Assembly: GCF_000585995.1 (NCBI RefSeq)
Contig: NZ_CP007410.1
Location: 1,329,430 to 1,393,429, forward strand
DNA: 64,000 bases
Reading direction: 5' to 3'
Origin: Pseudomonas brassicacearum
GTDB lineage: Bacteria > Pseudomonadota > Gammaproteobacteria > Pseudomonadales > Pseudomonadaceae
The translations under genes were made by a program, and so were the position numbers. The notes beneath the pieces are model-generated. The model saw nothing but the letters and a program-made list of their open reading frames with translations, was not told the origin of the DNA and did no database searches. This document shows positions 34,642 to 48,179 of this stretch, piece by piece. The stretch's first letter is position 1, and each line of letters starts with the position of its first letter.

Positions 34642-35994
34642 ATGAGCGCGCTCTATATGATTGTCGGCACCCTGGTTGCGCTGGGGGTGCTGGTCACATT
34701 TCACGAATTCGGTCATTTCTGGGTCGCGCGTCGCTGTGGCGTCAAGGTCCTGCGTTTTTCCGTGGGCTTTGGCATGCCGTTGCTGCGCTGGCATGACAAG
34801 CACGGCACCGAGTTCGTCGTGGCGGCCATCCCGCTGGGTGGCTACGTGAAGATGCTTGATGAGCGCGAGGGTGAAGTACCTGCCGATCAGCTCGATCAAT
34901 CCTTCAATCGCAAGACCGTCCGTCAGCGTATCGCCATCGTCGCGGCGGGGCCGATTGCCAACTTTCTGTTGGCCATGGTTTTTTTCTGGGCGTTGGCCAT
35001 GTTGGGCAGCGAGCAGGTGCGTCCTGTCATCGGTGCGGTGGAGGCCGGCAGTATTGCGGCCCGGGCCGGGCTCGGCGCGGGACAGGAAATCGTCGCTATC
35101 GATGGCGAGCCGACTTCGGGCTGGGCCGCCGTCAATCTGCAACTGGTGCGGCGCTTGGGCGAGAGCGGTTCGTTGCAATTGATGGTGCGTGAGCAGGGCT
35201 CTACGGCGGATTCGCCTCGAGAGCTGGTGCTGGATAACTGGCTCAAGGGTGCCGACGAGCCGGATCCGATTCGTTCCCTGGGCATCCGTCCATGGCGTCC
35301 GGCGTTGCCGCCGGTGCTCGCCGAACTCGATCCGAAAGGCCCGGCCCAGGCCGCGGGCCTGAAGACCGGTGACCGGTTGCTGGCGCTCGATGGCCAACCG
35401 GTCAGCGACTGGCAGCAGGTGGTCGATTCGGTCCGTGTACGCCCTGATGCCAAAATTGTCCTGCGCGTCGAGCGCGACGGTGCTTCAATCGACGTCCCGG
35501 TAGCCCTGGCTGCCCGTGGCGAGAGCAAGGCACCGACCGGTTACCTGGGGGCGGGCGTCAAGGCGATCGACTGGCCACCGGAGATGATTCGCGAGGTCAG
35601 CTTCGGCCCTGTGGCGGCGATTGGCGAGGGTGCGCGTCGTACCTGGACCATGAGTGTCCTGACCCTGGACTCACTCAAGAAAATGTTGTTCGGTGAGCTC
35701 TCGGTAAAAAACTTGAGTGGACCGATAACCATTGCTAAAGTGGCGGGCGCTTCTGCCCAGTCGGGCGTCGCTGATTTCCTGAATTTCCTTGCTTATCTGA
35801 GTATTAGCCTGGGGGTTCTGAATTTGCTACCCATTCCAGTACTGGATGGGGGGCATTTGCTGTTCTATCTGATCGAGTGGGCGCGTGGTCGTCCCTTGTC
35901 GGATCGGGTGCAAGGTTGGGGGATACAGATCGGTATCAGCTTGGTGGTTGGGGTCATGTTGCTTGCCCTGGTCAACGATCTGGGTCGTCTGTAA
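34642..35994 (+). CDS. rseP: RseP, site-2 intramembrane metalloprotease
   Basis: 450 aa from the ATG at 34642. It cuts anti-sigma factors in the membrane (RseA or MucA type), releasing an envelope-stress sigma factor (RpoE/AlgU). Zinc ligands HEFGH are residues 21-25 in the first membrane segment, and the third ligand is in LNLLPIPVLDGGHLLFY near the C-terminus. Two tandem PDZ domains lie between (about 115-200 and 220-300). It is also called MucP in P. aeruginosa. It sits directly upstream of bamA, separated by a terminator-like hairpin. Confidence 0.95.
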   Translation: MSALYMIVGTLVALGVLVTFHEFGHFWVARRCGVKVLRFSVGFGMPLLRWHDKHGTEFVVAAIPLGGYVKMLDEREGEVPADQLDQSFNRKTVRQRIAIVAAGPIANFLLAMVFFWALAMLGSEQVRPVIGAVEAGSIAARAGLGAGQEIVAIDGEPTSGWAAVNLQLVRRLGESGSLQLMVREQGSTADSPRELVLDNWLKGADEPDPIRSLGIRPWRPALPPVLAELDPKGPAQAAGLKTGDRLLALDGQPVSDWQQVVDSVRVRPDAKIVLRVERDGASIDVPVALAARGESKAPTGYLGAGVKAIDWPPEMIREVSFGPVAAIGEGARRTWTMSVLTLDSLKKMLFGELSVKNLSGPITIAKVAGASAQSGVADFLNFLAYLSISLGVLNLLPIPVLDGGHLLFYLIEWARGRPLSDRVQGWGIQIGISLVVGVMLLALVNDLGRL

Positions 35995-36014
35995 CGCGTC
36001 GCTGAATTGCGAAT

Positions 36015-36040
36015 CTGCCGCATTTTGCGGCAGTTTGTTT
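36015..36040 (+). terminator. terminator-like hairpin between rseP and bamA
   Basis: A perfect 8-bp stem CTGCCGCA (36015-36022) / TGCGGCAG (36026-36033) with a TTT loop is followed by TTTGTTTATTG. It ends 29 nt before the bamA ATG. A complete stop would leave bamA without a visible promoter, so partial termination or attenuation is likely. Confidence 0.7.
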
Positions 36041-36068
36041 ATTGCCAGTTGGAATAAGAAAGGACTTC

Positions 36069-38456
36069 ATGAAACGTCTGCTGCTAACTGCGGTTCTCAC
36101 CGTATTGATGATCGCCGAAGTTCACGCCGAGTCCTTCACTATCTCTGATATTCGCGTCAATGGCCTCCAGCGGGTCTCCGCGGGTAGCGTCTTTGGTGCC
36201 TTGCCGTTGAACGTCGGCGAGCAGGCGGATGATCGGCGCCTGGTGGAATCCACTCGTGCGCTGTTCAAAACCGGCTTCTTTCAAGATATCCAATTGGGTC
36301 GTGACGGCAATGTCCTGGTCATCACGGTTGTCGAGCGCCCGTCGGTCGCCAGTATCGAGATCGAAGGCAACAAGGCGATCTCCACTGAAGACCTGATGAA
36401 AGGCCTCAAGCAATCCGGCCTGGCCGAAGGCGAGATCTTCCAGCGCGCCACCCTCGAAGGCGTGCGTAACGAGCTACAGCGTCAATACGTCGCCCAGGGT
36501 CGCTACTCGGCTACCGTCGACACCGAAGTGGTGCCGCAGCCGCGCAACCGCGTCGGCCTGAAGGTCAACATCAACGAAGGCACCGTGGCGGCCATCCAGC
36601 ACATCAACGTGGTGGGCAACACGGTTTTCCCTGATGAAGACCTGATCGACCTCTTCGAGCTCAAGACCACCAACTGGCTGTCGTTCTTCAAGAACGACGA
36701 CAAGTACGCCCGTGAAAAACTCTCCGGTGACCTGGAGCGCCTGCGTTCCTACTACCTGGACCGCGGCTATATCAACATGGACATCGCTTCGACCCAGGTG
36801 TCCATCACCCCGGACAAGAAGCACGTCTACATCACCGTCAACGTCAACGAAGGCGAGAAGTACACCGTTCGTGACGTCAAGCTCAGCGGTGACCTGAAGG
36901 TGCCTGAAGACCAGGTCAAGTCGCTGTTGCTGGTGCAGAAGGGCCAGGTGTTCTCGCGCAAGCTGATGACCACCACGTCCGAGCTGATCACCCGTCGCCT
37001 GGGTAACGAGGGTTATACCTTCGCCAACGTCAACGGCGTGCCGCAGCCCCATGATGAAGACCACACCGTCGACATCACCTTCGCCGTGGATCCGGGCAAG
37101 CGTGCCTACGTCAACCGCATCAACTTCCGTGGCAACACCAAGTCCGAGGACGAAGTGCTGCGCCGTGAAATGCGCCAGATGGAAGGTGGCTGGGCATCGA
37201 CTTACCTGATCGACCAGTCCAAGACCCGCCTGGAACGCCTGGGCTTCTTCAAGGAAGTCAACGTCGAGACCCCGGCAGTACCGGGCGTCGATGACCAGGT
37301 CGATGTGAACTACAGCGTCGAAGAGCAGGCATCCGGTTCGATCACCGCCAGTGTCGGTTTCGCCCAGAGCGCCGGCCTGATCCTGGGTGGCTCGATTACC
37401 CAGAACAACTTCCTGGGTACGGGTAACAAGGTCAGCATCGGTTTGACCCGCAGTGAGTACCAGACTCGCTACAACTTCGGTTACGTGGACCCCTACTGGA
37501 CTGCTGACGGTGTGAGCCTGGGCTATAACGCCTTCTATCGCACTACCGACTATGACGAGCTCGATGCGGACCTGACCAGCTATGCGGTCGACAGCATGGG
37601 CGTCGGTGCCAACGTCGGTTACCCGATCAGCGAGACTTCGCGCCTGACCTTTGGCCTCACGGCCCAGCAGGACAAGATCAATACCGGTCTCTACACCGTT
37701 GACGAGATCTTCGATTTCGTGAACAAGGAAGGCGACAACTACCTGAACTTCAAGGCGTCTGCCGGCTGGTCCGAGTCGACCCTGAACAAAGGCGTGCTGG
37801 CGACCCGTGGTCATTCCCAGAGCCTGGTGCTGGAAGCCACCACTCCTGGTAGTGACCTGTCATTCTTCAAGCTCGACTATCGCGGCCAGCTGTTCCAGCC
37901 GTTGACTGACAACTACACCATGCGCCTGCACACCGAGCTGGGCTATGGTGACGGTTACGGTTCGACCGAAGGATTGCCGTTCTACGAGAACTACTATGCC
38001 GGTGGTTTCAACTCGGTCCGTGGCTTCAAAGACAACACCCTGGGTCCTCGCAGTACGCCGAGTCGTGGTGTAGGCGCCACGGGGAACAATGGTACAGCGC
38101 TGGACCCGGATCAGGATCCGCTGCCGTTCGGTGGTAACGTGCTGGTTCAGGGTGGCGTTGAAATCCTGTTCCCGATGCCGTTCGTCAAGGACCAACGCTC
38201 GCTGCGTACCTCGCTATTCTGGGACGTGGGTAACGTATTCGACTCCAAGTGCGAAACCACGACCAATACAAACGGCACCAAATCCAACACCCAGTGCAAC
38301 GAGATCAGCCTGAGCAACATGGCCAGTTCCGTTGGTGTGGGCGTGACCTGGGTCACCGCACTGGGTCCTTTGAGCTTCGCGCTGGCGATGCCGATCAAGA
38401 AACCGGATGAAGCTGAAACTCAAGTGTTCCAATTCTCCCTCGGCCAGACGTTCTAA
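36069..38456 (+). CDS. bamA: BamA, outer-membrane protein assembly factor
   Basis: 795 aa from the ATG at 36069, preceded by AAAGGA. The essential core of the BAM complex that folds outer-membrane beta-barrels. Signal peptide MKRLLLTAVLTVLMIAEVHA is cut after Ala20. Five POTRA domains span about 22-420, the first starting FTISDIRVNGLQRVSAGSVF. A 16-strand barrel follows, with the conserved VRGF motif in GGFNSVRGFKDNTLGPRS (about 650) and a C-terminal Phe (FSLGQTF). A low-complexity Thr/Asn loop near CETTTNTNGTKSNTQC looks strain-variable. Confidence 0.97.
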   Translation: MKRLLLTAVLTVLMIAEVHAESFTISDIRVNGLQRVSAGSVFGALPLNVGEQADDRRLVESTRALFKTGFFQDIQLGRDGNVLVITVVERPSVASIEIEGNKAISTEDLMKGLKQSGLAEGEIFQRATLEGVRNELQRQYVAQGRYSATVDTEVVPQPRNRVGLKVNINEGTVAAIQHINVVGNTVFPDEDLIDLFELKTTNWLSFFKNDDKYAREKLSGDLERLRSYYLDRGYINMDIASTQVSITPDKKHVYITVNVNEGEKYTVRDVKLSGDLKVPEDQVKSLLLVQKGQVFSRKLMTTTSELITRRLGNEGYTFANVNGVPQPHDEDHTVDITFAVDPGKRAYVNRINFRGNTKSEDEVLRREMRQMEGGWASTYLIDQSKTRLERLGFFKEVNVETPAVPGVDDQVDVNYSVEEQASGSITASVGFAQSAGLILGGSITQNNFLGTGNKVSIGLTRSEYQTRYNFGYVDPYWTADGVSLGYNAFYRTTDYDELDADLTSYAVDSMGVGANVGYPISETSRLTFGLTAQQDKINTGLYTVDEIFDFVNKEGDNYLNFKASAGWSESTLNKGVLATRGHSQSLVLEATTPGSDLSFFKLDYRGQLFQPLTDNYTMRLHTELGYGDGYGSTEGLPFYENYYAGGFNSVRGFKDNTLGPRSTPSRGVGATGNNGTALDPDQDPLPFGGNVLVQGGVEILFPMPFVKDQRSLRTSLFWDVGNVFDSKCETTTNTNGTKSNTQCNEISLSNMASSVGVGVTWVTALGPLSFALAMPIKKPDEAETQVFQFSLGQTF

Positions 38457-38501
38457 GCGTCTGACCCAAGATAACGACAATGAATTTTGTAGGAGTACAT
38501 C

Positions 38502-39005
38502 GTGCGTAAGTTGACTCAATTGGTTCTCCTGGCGACCGTACTGGTCGCGGGTCCGGCTTTTGCCGACATGAAGATCGCCGTACTGAACTATCAGATGGCC
38601 CTGCTGGAATCCGATGCGGCGAAGAAGTACGCCGTGGATGCCGAGAAAAAATTCGGCCCGCAGCTGACCAAGCTCAAGGGCCTGGAAAGCAGCGCCAAGG
38701 GTATCCAGGACCGCCTGGTAGCCGGTGGCGATAAGATGGCCCAGGGCGAGCGTGAGCGTCTGGAGCTTGAATTCAAGCAAAAGGCCCGTGACTTCCAGTT
38801 CCAGTCCAAGGAACTGAACGAAGCGAAAGCCGTTGCCGACCGCGAAATGCTCAAGCAGCTCAAGCCGAAGCTCGACAGCGCGGTGGAAGAAGTCATCAAG
38901 AAAGGTGGTTTTGACCTGGTGTTCGAGCGTGGCGCAGTGATTGATGTCAAGCCTCAGTACGACATCACGCGTCAGGTCATCGAGCGCATGAATCAGCTGA
39001 AGTAA
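38502..39005 (+). CDS. skp: Skp/OmpH periplasmic chaperone
   Basis: 167 aa from a GTG at 38502, preceded by AGGAG at a good distance. This start gives a normal signal peptide (MRKLTQLVLLATVLVAGPAFA, cut before DMKIAVLNYQ). The mature protein has the small beta core and long charged helices (about 45-120, coiled coil) of Skp, which holds unfolded outer-membrane proteins as a trimer. Its place between bamA and lpxD is conserved in gammaproteobacteria. lpxD starts 4 bp after the stop. Confidence 0.94.
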   Translation: MRKLTQLVLLATVLVAGPAFADMKIAVLNYQMALLESDAAKKYAVDAEKKFGPQLTKLKGLESSAKGIQDRLVAGGDKMAQGERERLELEFKQKARDFQFQSKELNEAKAVADREMLKQLKPKLDSAVEEVIKKGGFDLVFERGAVIDVKPQYDITRQVIERMNQLK

Positions 39006-39008
39006 TCC

Positions 39009-40064
39009 ATGAGCGCGACCATCAAGCTCGGCCAATTGGCCGAGTTCCTCGGCGCCACCCTGCGTGGCGACCCGGAGAAGACAATTACTGGGCTAGCCAC
39101 TTTGCAAGAGGCTGGCCCAGCTCAGTTGAGCTTTCTGGCAAATCCCCAATACCGCAAGTACCTGGCCGACAGCCGGGCTGCCGCGCTGTTGCTCAAGGCC
39201 GCTGATGCCGAAGGGTTTGCCGGCGATGCGCTGATCGTGCCCGATCCGTATCTGGCGTATGCGCGGATATCCCATCTGTTCGATCCCAAGCCCAAGCCGG
39301 CCGTGGGTATCCATCCCAGCGCCGTGATCGCGGCAGATGCGGTGGTCGATCCCACGGCCAGCATCGGCCCTTTTGTGGTCATCGAAAGCGCGGCCCGCAT
39401 CGGTGCCGGTGTCACGTTGGGCGCCCATTGCTTCATCGGGGCGCGCAGCGAGGTCGGCGAAGGTGGCTGGCTGGCTCCGCGGGTCACCCTGTATCACGAT
39501 GTTCGCATCGGCAAGCGCGTGGTGATTCAATCTGGCGCGGTACTGGGCGGCGAAGGATTCGGTTTCGCCAACGAGAAAGGCATCTGGCAGAAGATCGCCC
39601 AGATCGGTGGCGTCACGGTTGGCGATGATGTGGAAATCGGCGTCAACACCGCAATCGACCGTGGTGCACTGGCCGATACGGTCATTGGCAATGGTGTCAA
39701 GCTCGACAACCAGATCCAGATCGCCCACAACGTCCAGGTCGGTGACCACACGGCCATGGCCGCCTGCGTGGGCATCTCCGGCAGCACCAAGATCGGCAAG
39801 CACTGCATGCTGGCTGGTGGCGTGGGGTTGGTGGGACATATCGATATCTGTGACAACGTATTCCTGACCGGGATGACCATGGTGACCCACTCGATTACCG
39901 AGCCGGGTGCCTATTCTTCCGGTACGGCGATGCAGCCGGCGGCCGAATGGCGCAAGAGCGCGGCCCGAATTCGTCAGCTCGATGACATCGCGCGACGTCT
40001 ACGACAGGTGGAAAAGCGTGTAGGGGACGTGACCCCTGACGGTAATGCTTCATCAGATGGCTGA
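39009..40064 (+). CDS. lpxD: LpxD, UDP-3-O-(3-hydroxyacyl)glucosamine N-acyltransferase
   Basis: 351 aa. It adds the N-linked hydroxyacyl chain in lipid A synthesis, from acyl-ACP. The N-terminal uridine-binding domain covers about 1-100. A left-handed beta-helix of hexapeptide repeats follows ([20 protein letters not shown], and so on, about 105-300), then a C-terminal helix. The catalytic His is probably His240 in [11 protein letters not shown], matching E. coli His239. It is followed by a 102-bp gap before fabZ, the longest space in this lipid A block. Confidence 0.96.
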   Translation: MSATIKLGQLAEFLGATLRGDPEKTITGLATLQEAGPAQLSFLANPQYRKYLADSRAAALLLKAADAEGFAGDALIVPDPYLAYARISHLFDPKPKPAVGIHPSAVIAADAVVDPTASIGPFVVIESAARIGAGVTLGAHCFIGARSEVGEGGWLAPRVTLYHDVRIGKRVVIQSGAVLGGEGFGFANEKGIWQKIAQIGGVTVGDDVEIGVNTAIDRGALADTVIGNGVKLDNQIQIAHNVQVGDHTAMAACVGISGSTKIGKHCMLAGGVGLVGHIDICDNVFLTGMTMVTHSITEPGAYSSGTAMQPAAEWRKSAARIRQLDDIARRLRQVEKRVGDVTPDGNASSDG

Positions 40065-40166
40065 TACCATTTTCATATCAAGTGTTCACGGCCGTTAAGG
40101 CTCCTTGATTTGCTAGCGGAGTGCGCGCCACTCGCGCCCCCAATCTTTACATAGGCTTCCCCCGAA

Positions 40167-40607
40167 ATGATGGACATCAACGAGATTCGCGAATACCTGC
40201 CTCACCGTTACCCGTTCCTGTTGGTGGATCGGGTGGTGGACCTGGACGTTGAAGGCAAGCGCATTCGCGCCTACAAGAATGTCAGCATCAACGAGCCGTT
40301 CTTCAATGGTCACTTTCCCGCGCATCCAATCATGCCGGGTGTGCTGATCATCGAAGCGATGGCTCAGGCTGCCGGGATCCTTGGTTTCAAAATGCTCGAC
40401 GTAAAGCCAGCCGACGGCACGCTTTACTACTTTGTCGGCTCCGACAAGCTGCGTTTCCGCCAGCCGGTCACCCCGGGCGATCAGTTGATCCTCGAGGCCA
40501 GGTTCATCAGTTGCAAGCGCCAGATCTGGAAGTTCGAATGCCAGGCTTCGGTCGACGGCAAGCCGGTCTGCTCCGCTGAAATCATCTGTGCGGAACGCAA
40601 ACTATGA
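40167..40607 (+). CDS. fabZ: FabZ, 3-hydroxyacyl-ACP dehydratase
   Basis: 146 aa from the ATG at 40167 (a second ATG directly after gives 145). It dehydrates 3-hydroxyacyl-ACP in fatty-acid elongation and competes with LpxA for hydroxyacyl-ACP. Hot-dog fold with the active-site motif [22 protein letters not shown]: His49 and Glu63. No clear Shine-Dalgarno precedes it (GGCTTCCCCCGAA). The upstream gap contains hairpin GAGTG/CACTC (40120-40134), so expression may depend on an internal signal. The stop overlaps lpxA by 4 bp. Confidence 0.96.
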   Translation: MMDINEIREYLPHRYPFLLVDRVVDLDVEGKRIRAYKNVSINEPFFNGHFPAHPIMPGVLIIEAMAQAAGILGFKMLDVKPADGTLYYFVGSDKLRFRQPVTPGDQLILEARFISCKRQIWKFECQASVDGKPVCSAEIICAERKL

Positions 40608-41380
40608 GTTTGATTGACCCTCGCGCAATCATCGATCCGACGGCCGTCCTGGCCGCCGATGTCGAGGTCGGCCCGTGGTCGATCATCGGCGCAGGTGTGG
40701 AAATCGGCGAGGGTACGGTGATTGGTCCCCACGTAATTCTCAAGGGACCCACCCGGATCGGTCGTCACAACCGCATCTACCAGTTTTCTTCGGTAGGCGA
40801 GGACACGCCCGACCTCAAGTACAAAGGTGAAGAAACCCGTCTGGTCATCGGCGATCACAACGTGATCCGCGAGGGCGTGACGATTCACCGTGGCACCGTT
40901 CAGGATCGCTGCGAAACGACCCTGGGCGACCATAACCTGATCATGGCCTACGCTCACATCGGCCATGACAGCGTTATCGGCAACCATTGCATCCTGGTCA
41001 ACAACACCGCGCTGGCCGGCCATGTGCACGTGGCTGACTGGGCGATCCTGTCCGGCTTCACCCTGGTGCACCAGTATTGCCATATCGGTGCCCACAGCTT
41101 CTCTGGGATGGGCACCGCCATCGGCAAGGATGTCCCGGCCTACGTCACCGTGTTCGGCAATCCGGCTGAAGCACGCAGCATGAACTTCGAAGGCATGCGT
41201 CGTCGTGGTTTCAGCGAAGAGGCCATTACAGCGCTGCGTCGCGCCTACAAGGTTGTGTATCGCCAGGGCCTGACGGTCGAGCAGGCGCTTGCCGAGTTGG
41301 CCGAGGCTTCGGCGCAGCATCCGGAAGTCGCGATATTCCGCGACTCCATCCAGTCTTCGACCCGCGGCATCACTCGCTAA
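40604..41380 (+). CDS. lpxA: LpxA, UDP-N-acetylglucosamine O-acyltransferase
   Basis: 258 aa. First step of lipid A synthesis: transfer of a 3-hydroxyacyl group from ACP to position 3 of UDP-GlcNAc. The left-handed beta-helix is visible over about residues 10-190. The catalytic base is His121 in [15 protein letters not shown], equivalent to E. coli His125. [27 protein letters not shown] marks the end of the helix, where acyl length is set. Coupled to fabZ by a 4-bp overlap; lpxB starts 2 bp after the stop. Confidence 0.96.
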   Translation: MSLIDPRAIIDPTAVLAADVEVGPWSIIGAGVEIGEGTVIGPHVILKGPTRIGRHNRIYQFSSVGEDTPDLKYKGEETRLVIGDHNVIREGVTIHRGTVQDRCETTLGDHNLIMAYAHIGHDSVIGNHCILVNNTALAGHVHVADWAILSGFTLVHQYCHIGAHSFSGMGTAIGKDVPAYVTVFGNPAEARSMNFEGMRRRGFSEEAITALRRAYKVVYRQGLTVEQALAELAEASAQHPEVAIFRDSIQSSTRGITR

Positions 41381-41382
41381 TC

Positions 41383-42513
41383 ATGACTAATTTGCGTATT
41401 GCACTGGTGGCGGGAGAGGCTTCCGGTGACATTCTGGGCGCCGGTCTGATGCGTGCGCTCAAGGTGCAGCATCCGGAGGTCGAATTCATCGGTGTTGGCG
41501 GTCCACTGATGCAAGCCGAAGGGCTGACGTCTTATTTCCCTATGGAACGTCTGTCGGTCATGGGACTGGTGGAAGTGCTCGGTCGCCTGCGGGAGTTGCT
41601 GGCCCGTCGCAAGAAACTGATCCAGACCCTGATCGACGAAAAGCCGGATGTGTTCATCGGTATCGATGCGCCGGATTTCACCCTCAACATCGAACTCAAG
41701 TTGCGTCAGGCCGGTATCAAGACGGTGCATTACGTCAGCCCGTCGGTCTGGGCCTGGCGGCAGAAGCGGGTACTGAAGATTCGCGAAGGCTGCGACCTGA
41801 TGCTGACGCTGCTGCCGTTCGAAGCCCGGTTCTACGAAGAGAAGGGCGTGCCGGTGCGGTTCGTCGGTCATACCCTGGCCGATACCATTCCCCTGGAGGC
41901 CGACCGCGAAGCAGCTCGCCAGGCGTTGGGCCTGCCGGAAGGACCGCTGGTGGCCTTGATGCCTGGCAGCCGGGGCGGCGAAGTGAGCCGCCTGGGTGGC
42001 TTGTTTTTTGATGCCGCTGAGCGCCTGCGGGCGATGCGTCCCGGTGTGGGGTTTGTCTTGCCGTGTGCCAGTCCGGAGCGCCGGGCTCAGCTTGAAGCGC
42101 TTCTGGTCGGTCGCAACTTGCCGATTACACTGCTCGACGGTCGCTCCCATGAAGCGCTGGCTGCGTGTGATGCCGTGTTGATTGCGTCCGGCACTGCTAC
42201 CCTTGAGGCGTTGTTGTACAAGCGCCCGATGGTGGTCGCCTATCGCCTGGCGCCGCTGACATTCTGGATTCTCAAGCGTATGGTCAAGAGCCCTTATGTC
42301 TCCCTGCCGAACTTGCTGGCCCAACGCTTGCTGGTGCCCGAGTTGTTGCAGGACGAGGCGACTGCCGATGCGCTGGCCAACACGCTTTCGCCCTTGATCG
42401 ACGGCGGCCAGGAGCAAACCCGGGGCTTTGACGAAATCCACCGTACCTTGCGTCGCGATGCCTCTAACCAGGCGGCGGACGCGGTGCTGACCCTGATCGG
42501 CGCAAAACAATGA
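41383..42513 (+). CDS. lpxB: LpxB, lipid A disaccharide synthase
   Basis: 376 aa. A GT19 glycosyltransferase joining UDP-diacylglucosamine and lipid X at the membrane surface. The N-terminal motif [19 protein letters not shown] (residues 7-25) is characteristic. [17 protein letters not shown] (about 115-131) and the nucleotide-sugar region [13 protein letters not shown] (about 191-203) and [21 protein letters not shown] (about 271-291) follow. The stop overlaps the rnhB start by 4 bp, in the usual lpxA-lpxB-rnhB order. Confidence 0.96.
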   Translation: MTNLRIALVAGEASGDILGAGLMRALKVQHPEVEFIGVGGPLMQAEGLTSYFPMERLSVMGLVEVLGRLRELLARRKKLIQTLIDEKPDVFIGIDAPDFTLNIELKLRQAGIKTVHYVSPSVWAWRQKRVLKIREGCDLMLTLLPFEARFYEEKGVPVRFVGHTLADTIPLEADREAARQALGLPEGPLVALMPGSRGGEVSRLGGLFFDAAERLRAMRPGVGFVLPCASPERRAQLEALLVGRNLPITLLDGRSHEALAACDAVLIASGTATLEALLYKRPMVVAYRLAPLTFWILKRMVKSPYVSLPNLLAQRLLVPELLQDEATADALANTLSPLIDGGQEQTRGFDEIHRTLRRDASNQAADAVLTLIGAKQ

Positions 42514-43169
42514 GCAACGTAAAGCTACAGATGGGCCTGGACTTCAACCTGGTCGCCGAAGTGCAAGAGCTGGTGGCCGGTGTCGATGAAGTCGGACGCG
42601 GCCCATTGTGCGGCGCGGTGGTGACGGCGGCAGTGATTCTCGACCCGAACCGGCCGATCCAGGGCCTCAACGACTCCAAGAAGCTCACCGAGGCCCGTCG
42701 CGAAAAGCTCTACGACGAAATCTGCGAGAAAGCCCTGAGCTGGTGCATTGCCCGGGCCGAAGTCGAAGAAATTGATGAGCTGAATATCCTGCACGCCACC
42801 ATGCTCGCCATGCAGCGCGCCGTCCAGGGGCTGCACATTACGCCGAAGCTGGCGATGATCGATGGCAATCGTTGCCCGAAACTGTCGATGCGCGCCGAAG
42901 CGGTCATCCAGGGCGACGGCAAGGTGCCGGCCATCGCGGCGGCCTCGATCCTGGCCAAGGTCAGCCGTGACCGGGAAATGGCTGCTTTTGAATTGATCTA
43001 TCCGGGCTATGGCATCGGCGGCCACAAGGGCTATCCGACCCCCGTTCATCTGGAAGCCCTGGCGCGCCTTGGGCCAACACCCATCCACCGGCGTTCGTTC
43101 GCTCCGGTGCGCCTGGCCTATGAGGCGCGTGAAGGGTTGATCATAAACAGTCAGTGCCCTGTTTCTTAA
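42510..43169 (+). CDS. rnhB: RnhB, ribonuclease HII
   Basis: 219 aa from the ATG overlapping the lpxB stop. A start at the internal ATG (residue 8) is possible and would give the more usual length. It removes single ribonucleotides and RNA from DNA. Type 2 RNase H motif [21 protein letters not shown] gives Asp26 and Glu27, followed by [13 protein letters not shown] and the Asp of AMIDGN. It ends the lipid A gene string. A type C REP block and a terminator-like hairpin separate it from dnaE. Confidence 0.95.
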   Translation: MSNVKLQMGLDFNLVAEVQELVAGVDEVGRGPLCGAVVTAAVILDPNRPIQGLNDSKKLTEARREKLYDEICEKALSWCIARAEVEEIDELNILHATMLAMQRAVQGLHITPKLAMIDGNRCPKLSMRAEAVIQGDGKVPAIAAASILAKVSRDREMAAFELIYPGYGIGGHKGYPTPVHLEALARLGPTPIHRRSFAPVRLAYEAREGLIINSQCPVS

Positions 43170-43179
43170 GACAAGCAGT

Positions 43180-43309
43180 GCTTTTGTGGCGAGGGGATTT
43201 ATCCCCGCTGGGCTGCGAAGCAGTCCCAAAGTCCATCAGATGTACCGGGTTGTCAGGTTTAAGGGCCGCTTCGCGCCCCAGCGGGGATAAATCCCCTCGC
43301 CACAAAAGC
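43180..43309. repeat. REP doublet (type C)
   Basis: Inverted copies of the GTGGCGAGGGGATTTATCCCC unit at about 43186-43228 and 43262-43303. The outermost GCTTTTGTGGCGAG and CTCGCCACAAAAGC extend the pairing. It lies between rnhB and dnaE, which read in the same direction. Confidence 0.88.
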
Positions 43310-43356
43310 TGTGTTCGCATTTTCAAGAGCGGACACTCATGGCTGATGTTTTACCC

Positions 43357-43388
43357 AAGGCCCGGTACAATCCGGGCCTTGTTGTTTT
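43357..43388 (+). terminator. terminator-like hairpin 23 nt upstream of dnaE
   Basis: A perfect 9-bp stem AAGGCCCGG (43357-43365) / CCGGGCCTT (43372-43380) with loop TACAAT is followed by GTTGTTTTC. It would end read-through from the lpx-rnhB transcript just before dnaE. The loop also reads as a -10-like hexamer, without a convincing -35. Confidence 0.72.
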
Positions 43389-43410
43389 CATGACTTAACG
43401 CAGGATCACT

Positions 43411-46932
<3,522 letters not shown>

Positions 46933-47081
46933 CGGCCAGGTGCCACTCTGGAAACCAGAACGACCCTGATCTCGACCTGAATTTTTAATCTCGACCTAAA
47001 CGCGCCTCTCCCTTAAGGTAGGCGCGAATAGACAACCGGCCGGCCCAAGCTCTCTTGGACGTCGACCCAAGACGGACGCCT

Positions 47082-48029
47082 ATGAACCCGAATTTTCTAG
47101 ATTTCGAACAGCCGATCGCCGACCTGCAAGCCAAGATCGAAGAGTTGCGCTTGGTCGGTAATGACAATTCGCTGAATATCGGCGATGAAATCTCTCGTCT
47201 GCAGGACAAAAGCCGGACGCTGACCGAAGACATCTTCGGCAAGCTGACCAGCTGGCAGATCGCGCGTTTGGCGCGTCACCCGCGTCGTCCATACACCCTG
47301 GACTACATCGACCACATCTTCACCGAGTTCGATGAGTTGCACGGCGACCGTCACTTCTCCGACGATGCCGCCATCGTCGGTGGTGTCGCCCGTCTGGACG
47401 ACCAGCCAGTGATGATTATCGGCCATCAAAAAGGCCGCGAAGTGCGTGAGAAGGTCCGCCGCAACTTCGGCATGCCGCGCCCTGAAGGCTACCGCAAGGC
47501 CTGCCGCCTGATGGAAATGGCCGAGCGCTTCAAGATGCCGATCCTGACCTTCATCGACACGCCGGGCGCCTACCCGGGCATCGACGCCGAAGAGCGCAAC
47601 CAGAGCGAGGCAATCGCCTGGAACCTGCGCGTCATGGCACGCCTGAAAACCCCGATCATCGCCACTGTGATCGGCGAAGGCGGTTCTGGCGGTGCGCTGG
47701 CCATTGGCGTCTGCGATCAACTGAACATGCTGCAATATTCCACGTACGCGGTGATCTCGCCGGAAGGCTGCGCCTCGATCCTGTGGAAAACCGCCGAGAA
47801 AGCGCCGGATGCCGCTGAAGCCATGGGCATCACCGCCGAGCGCCTCAAGGGCCTGGGCATTGTCGATAAAGTGATCAGCGAGCCTGTGGGCGGCGCTCAT
47901 CGCGATCCGGCCGCGGCGGCGGCGTTGATTCGCGCCGAGCTGAGCTCGCAACTGTCGATGCTGAAGAAATTCGATAACGATGCGCTGCTGGCTCGTCGCT
48001 ATGAGCGGTTGATGAGCTACGGTCTCTGA
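47082..48029 (+). CDS. accA: AccA, acetyl-CoA carboxylase carboxyltransferase subunit alpha
   Basis: 315 aa from the ATG at 47082 ([22 protein letters not shown]). With AccD it transfers the carboxyl group from biotin to acetyl-CoA, the committed step of fatty-acid synthesis. The crotonase-like core is recognisable: [50 protein letters not shown] and the oxyanion-hole stretch [11 protein letters not shown]. It lies 149 bp after dnaE. A small hairpin GCGCC/GGCGC (about 47001-47026) lies in that gap, without a T-run. Confidence 0.97.
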   Translation: MNPNFLDFEQPIADLQAKIEELRLVGNDNSLNIGDEISRLQDKSRTLTEDIFGKLTSWQIARLARHPRRPYTLDYIDHIFTEFDELHGDRHFSDDAAIVGGVARLDDQPVMIIGHQKGREVREKVRRNFGMPRPEGYRKACRLMEMAERFKMPILTFIDTPGAYPGIDAEERNQSEAIAWNLRVMARLKTPIIATVIGEGGSGGALAIGVCDQLNMLQYSTYAVISPEGCASILWKTAEKAPDAAEAMGITAERLKGLGIVDKVISEPVGGAHRDPAAAAALIRAELSSQLSMLKKFDNDALLARRYERLMSYGL

Positions 48030-48063
48030 TCTGACCAAGCTTCCAGCAGTTGTGGGGAGCCAG

Positions 48064-48152
48064 TGTGGGAGCGGGCTTGCTCGCGAAAGCGGTTTAACAT
48101 TCAACCCATGTGTTGACTGATTCGCCGCCTTCGCGAGCAAGCCCGCTCCCAC
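48064..48152. repeat. REP doublet (type A)
   Basis: Inverted GTGGGAGCGGGCTTGCTCGCGAA units at 48064-48086 and about 48130-48152, between accA and tilS (same direction). Confidence 0.85.
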
Positions 48153-48179
48153 ATTTGATTTGTGCCAAGGCTGATACCC

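Noticed and set aside
36474..37814. 446-codon minus-strand open frame inside bamA
   Set aside because: Antisense shadow of the POTRA and barrel-coding region; no ribosome-binding site or family match.
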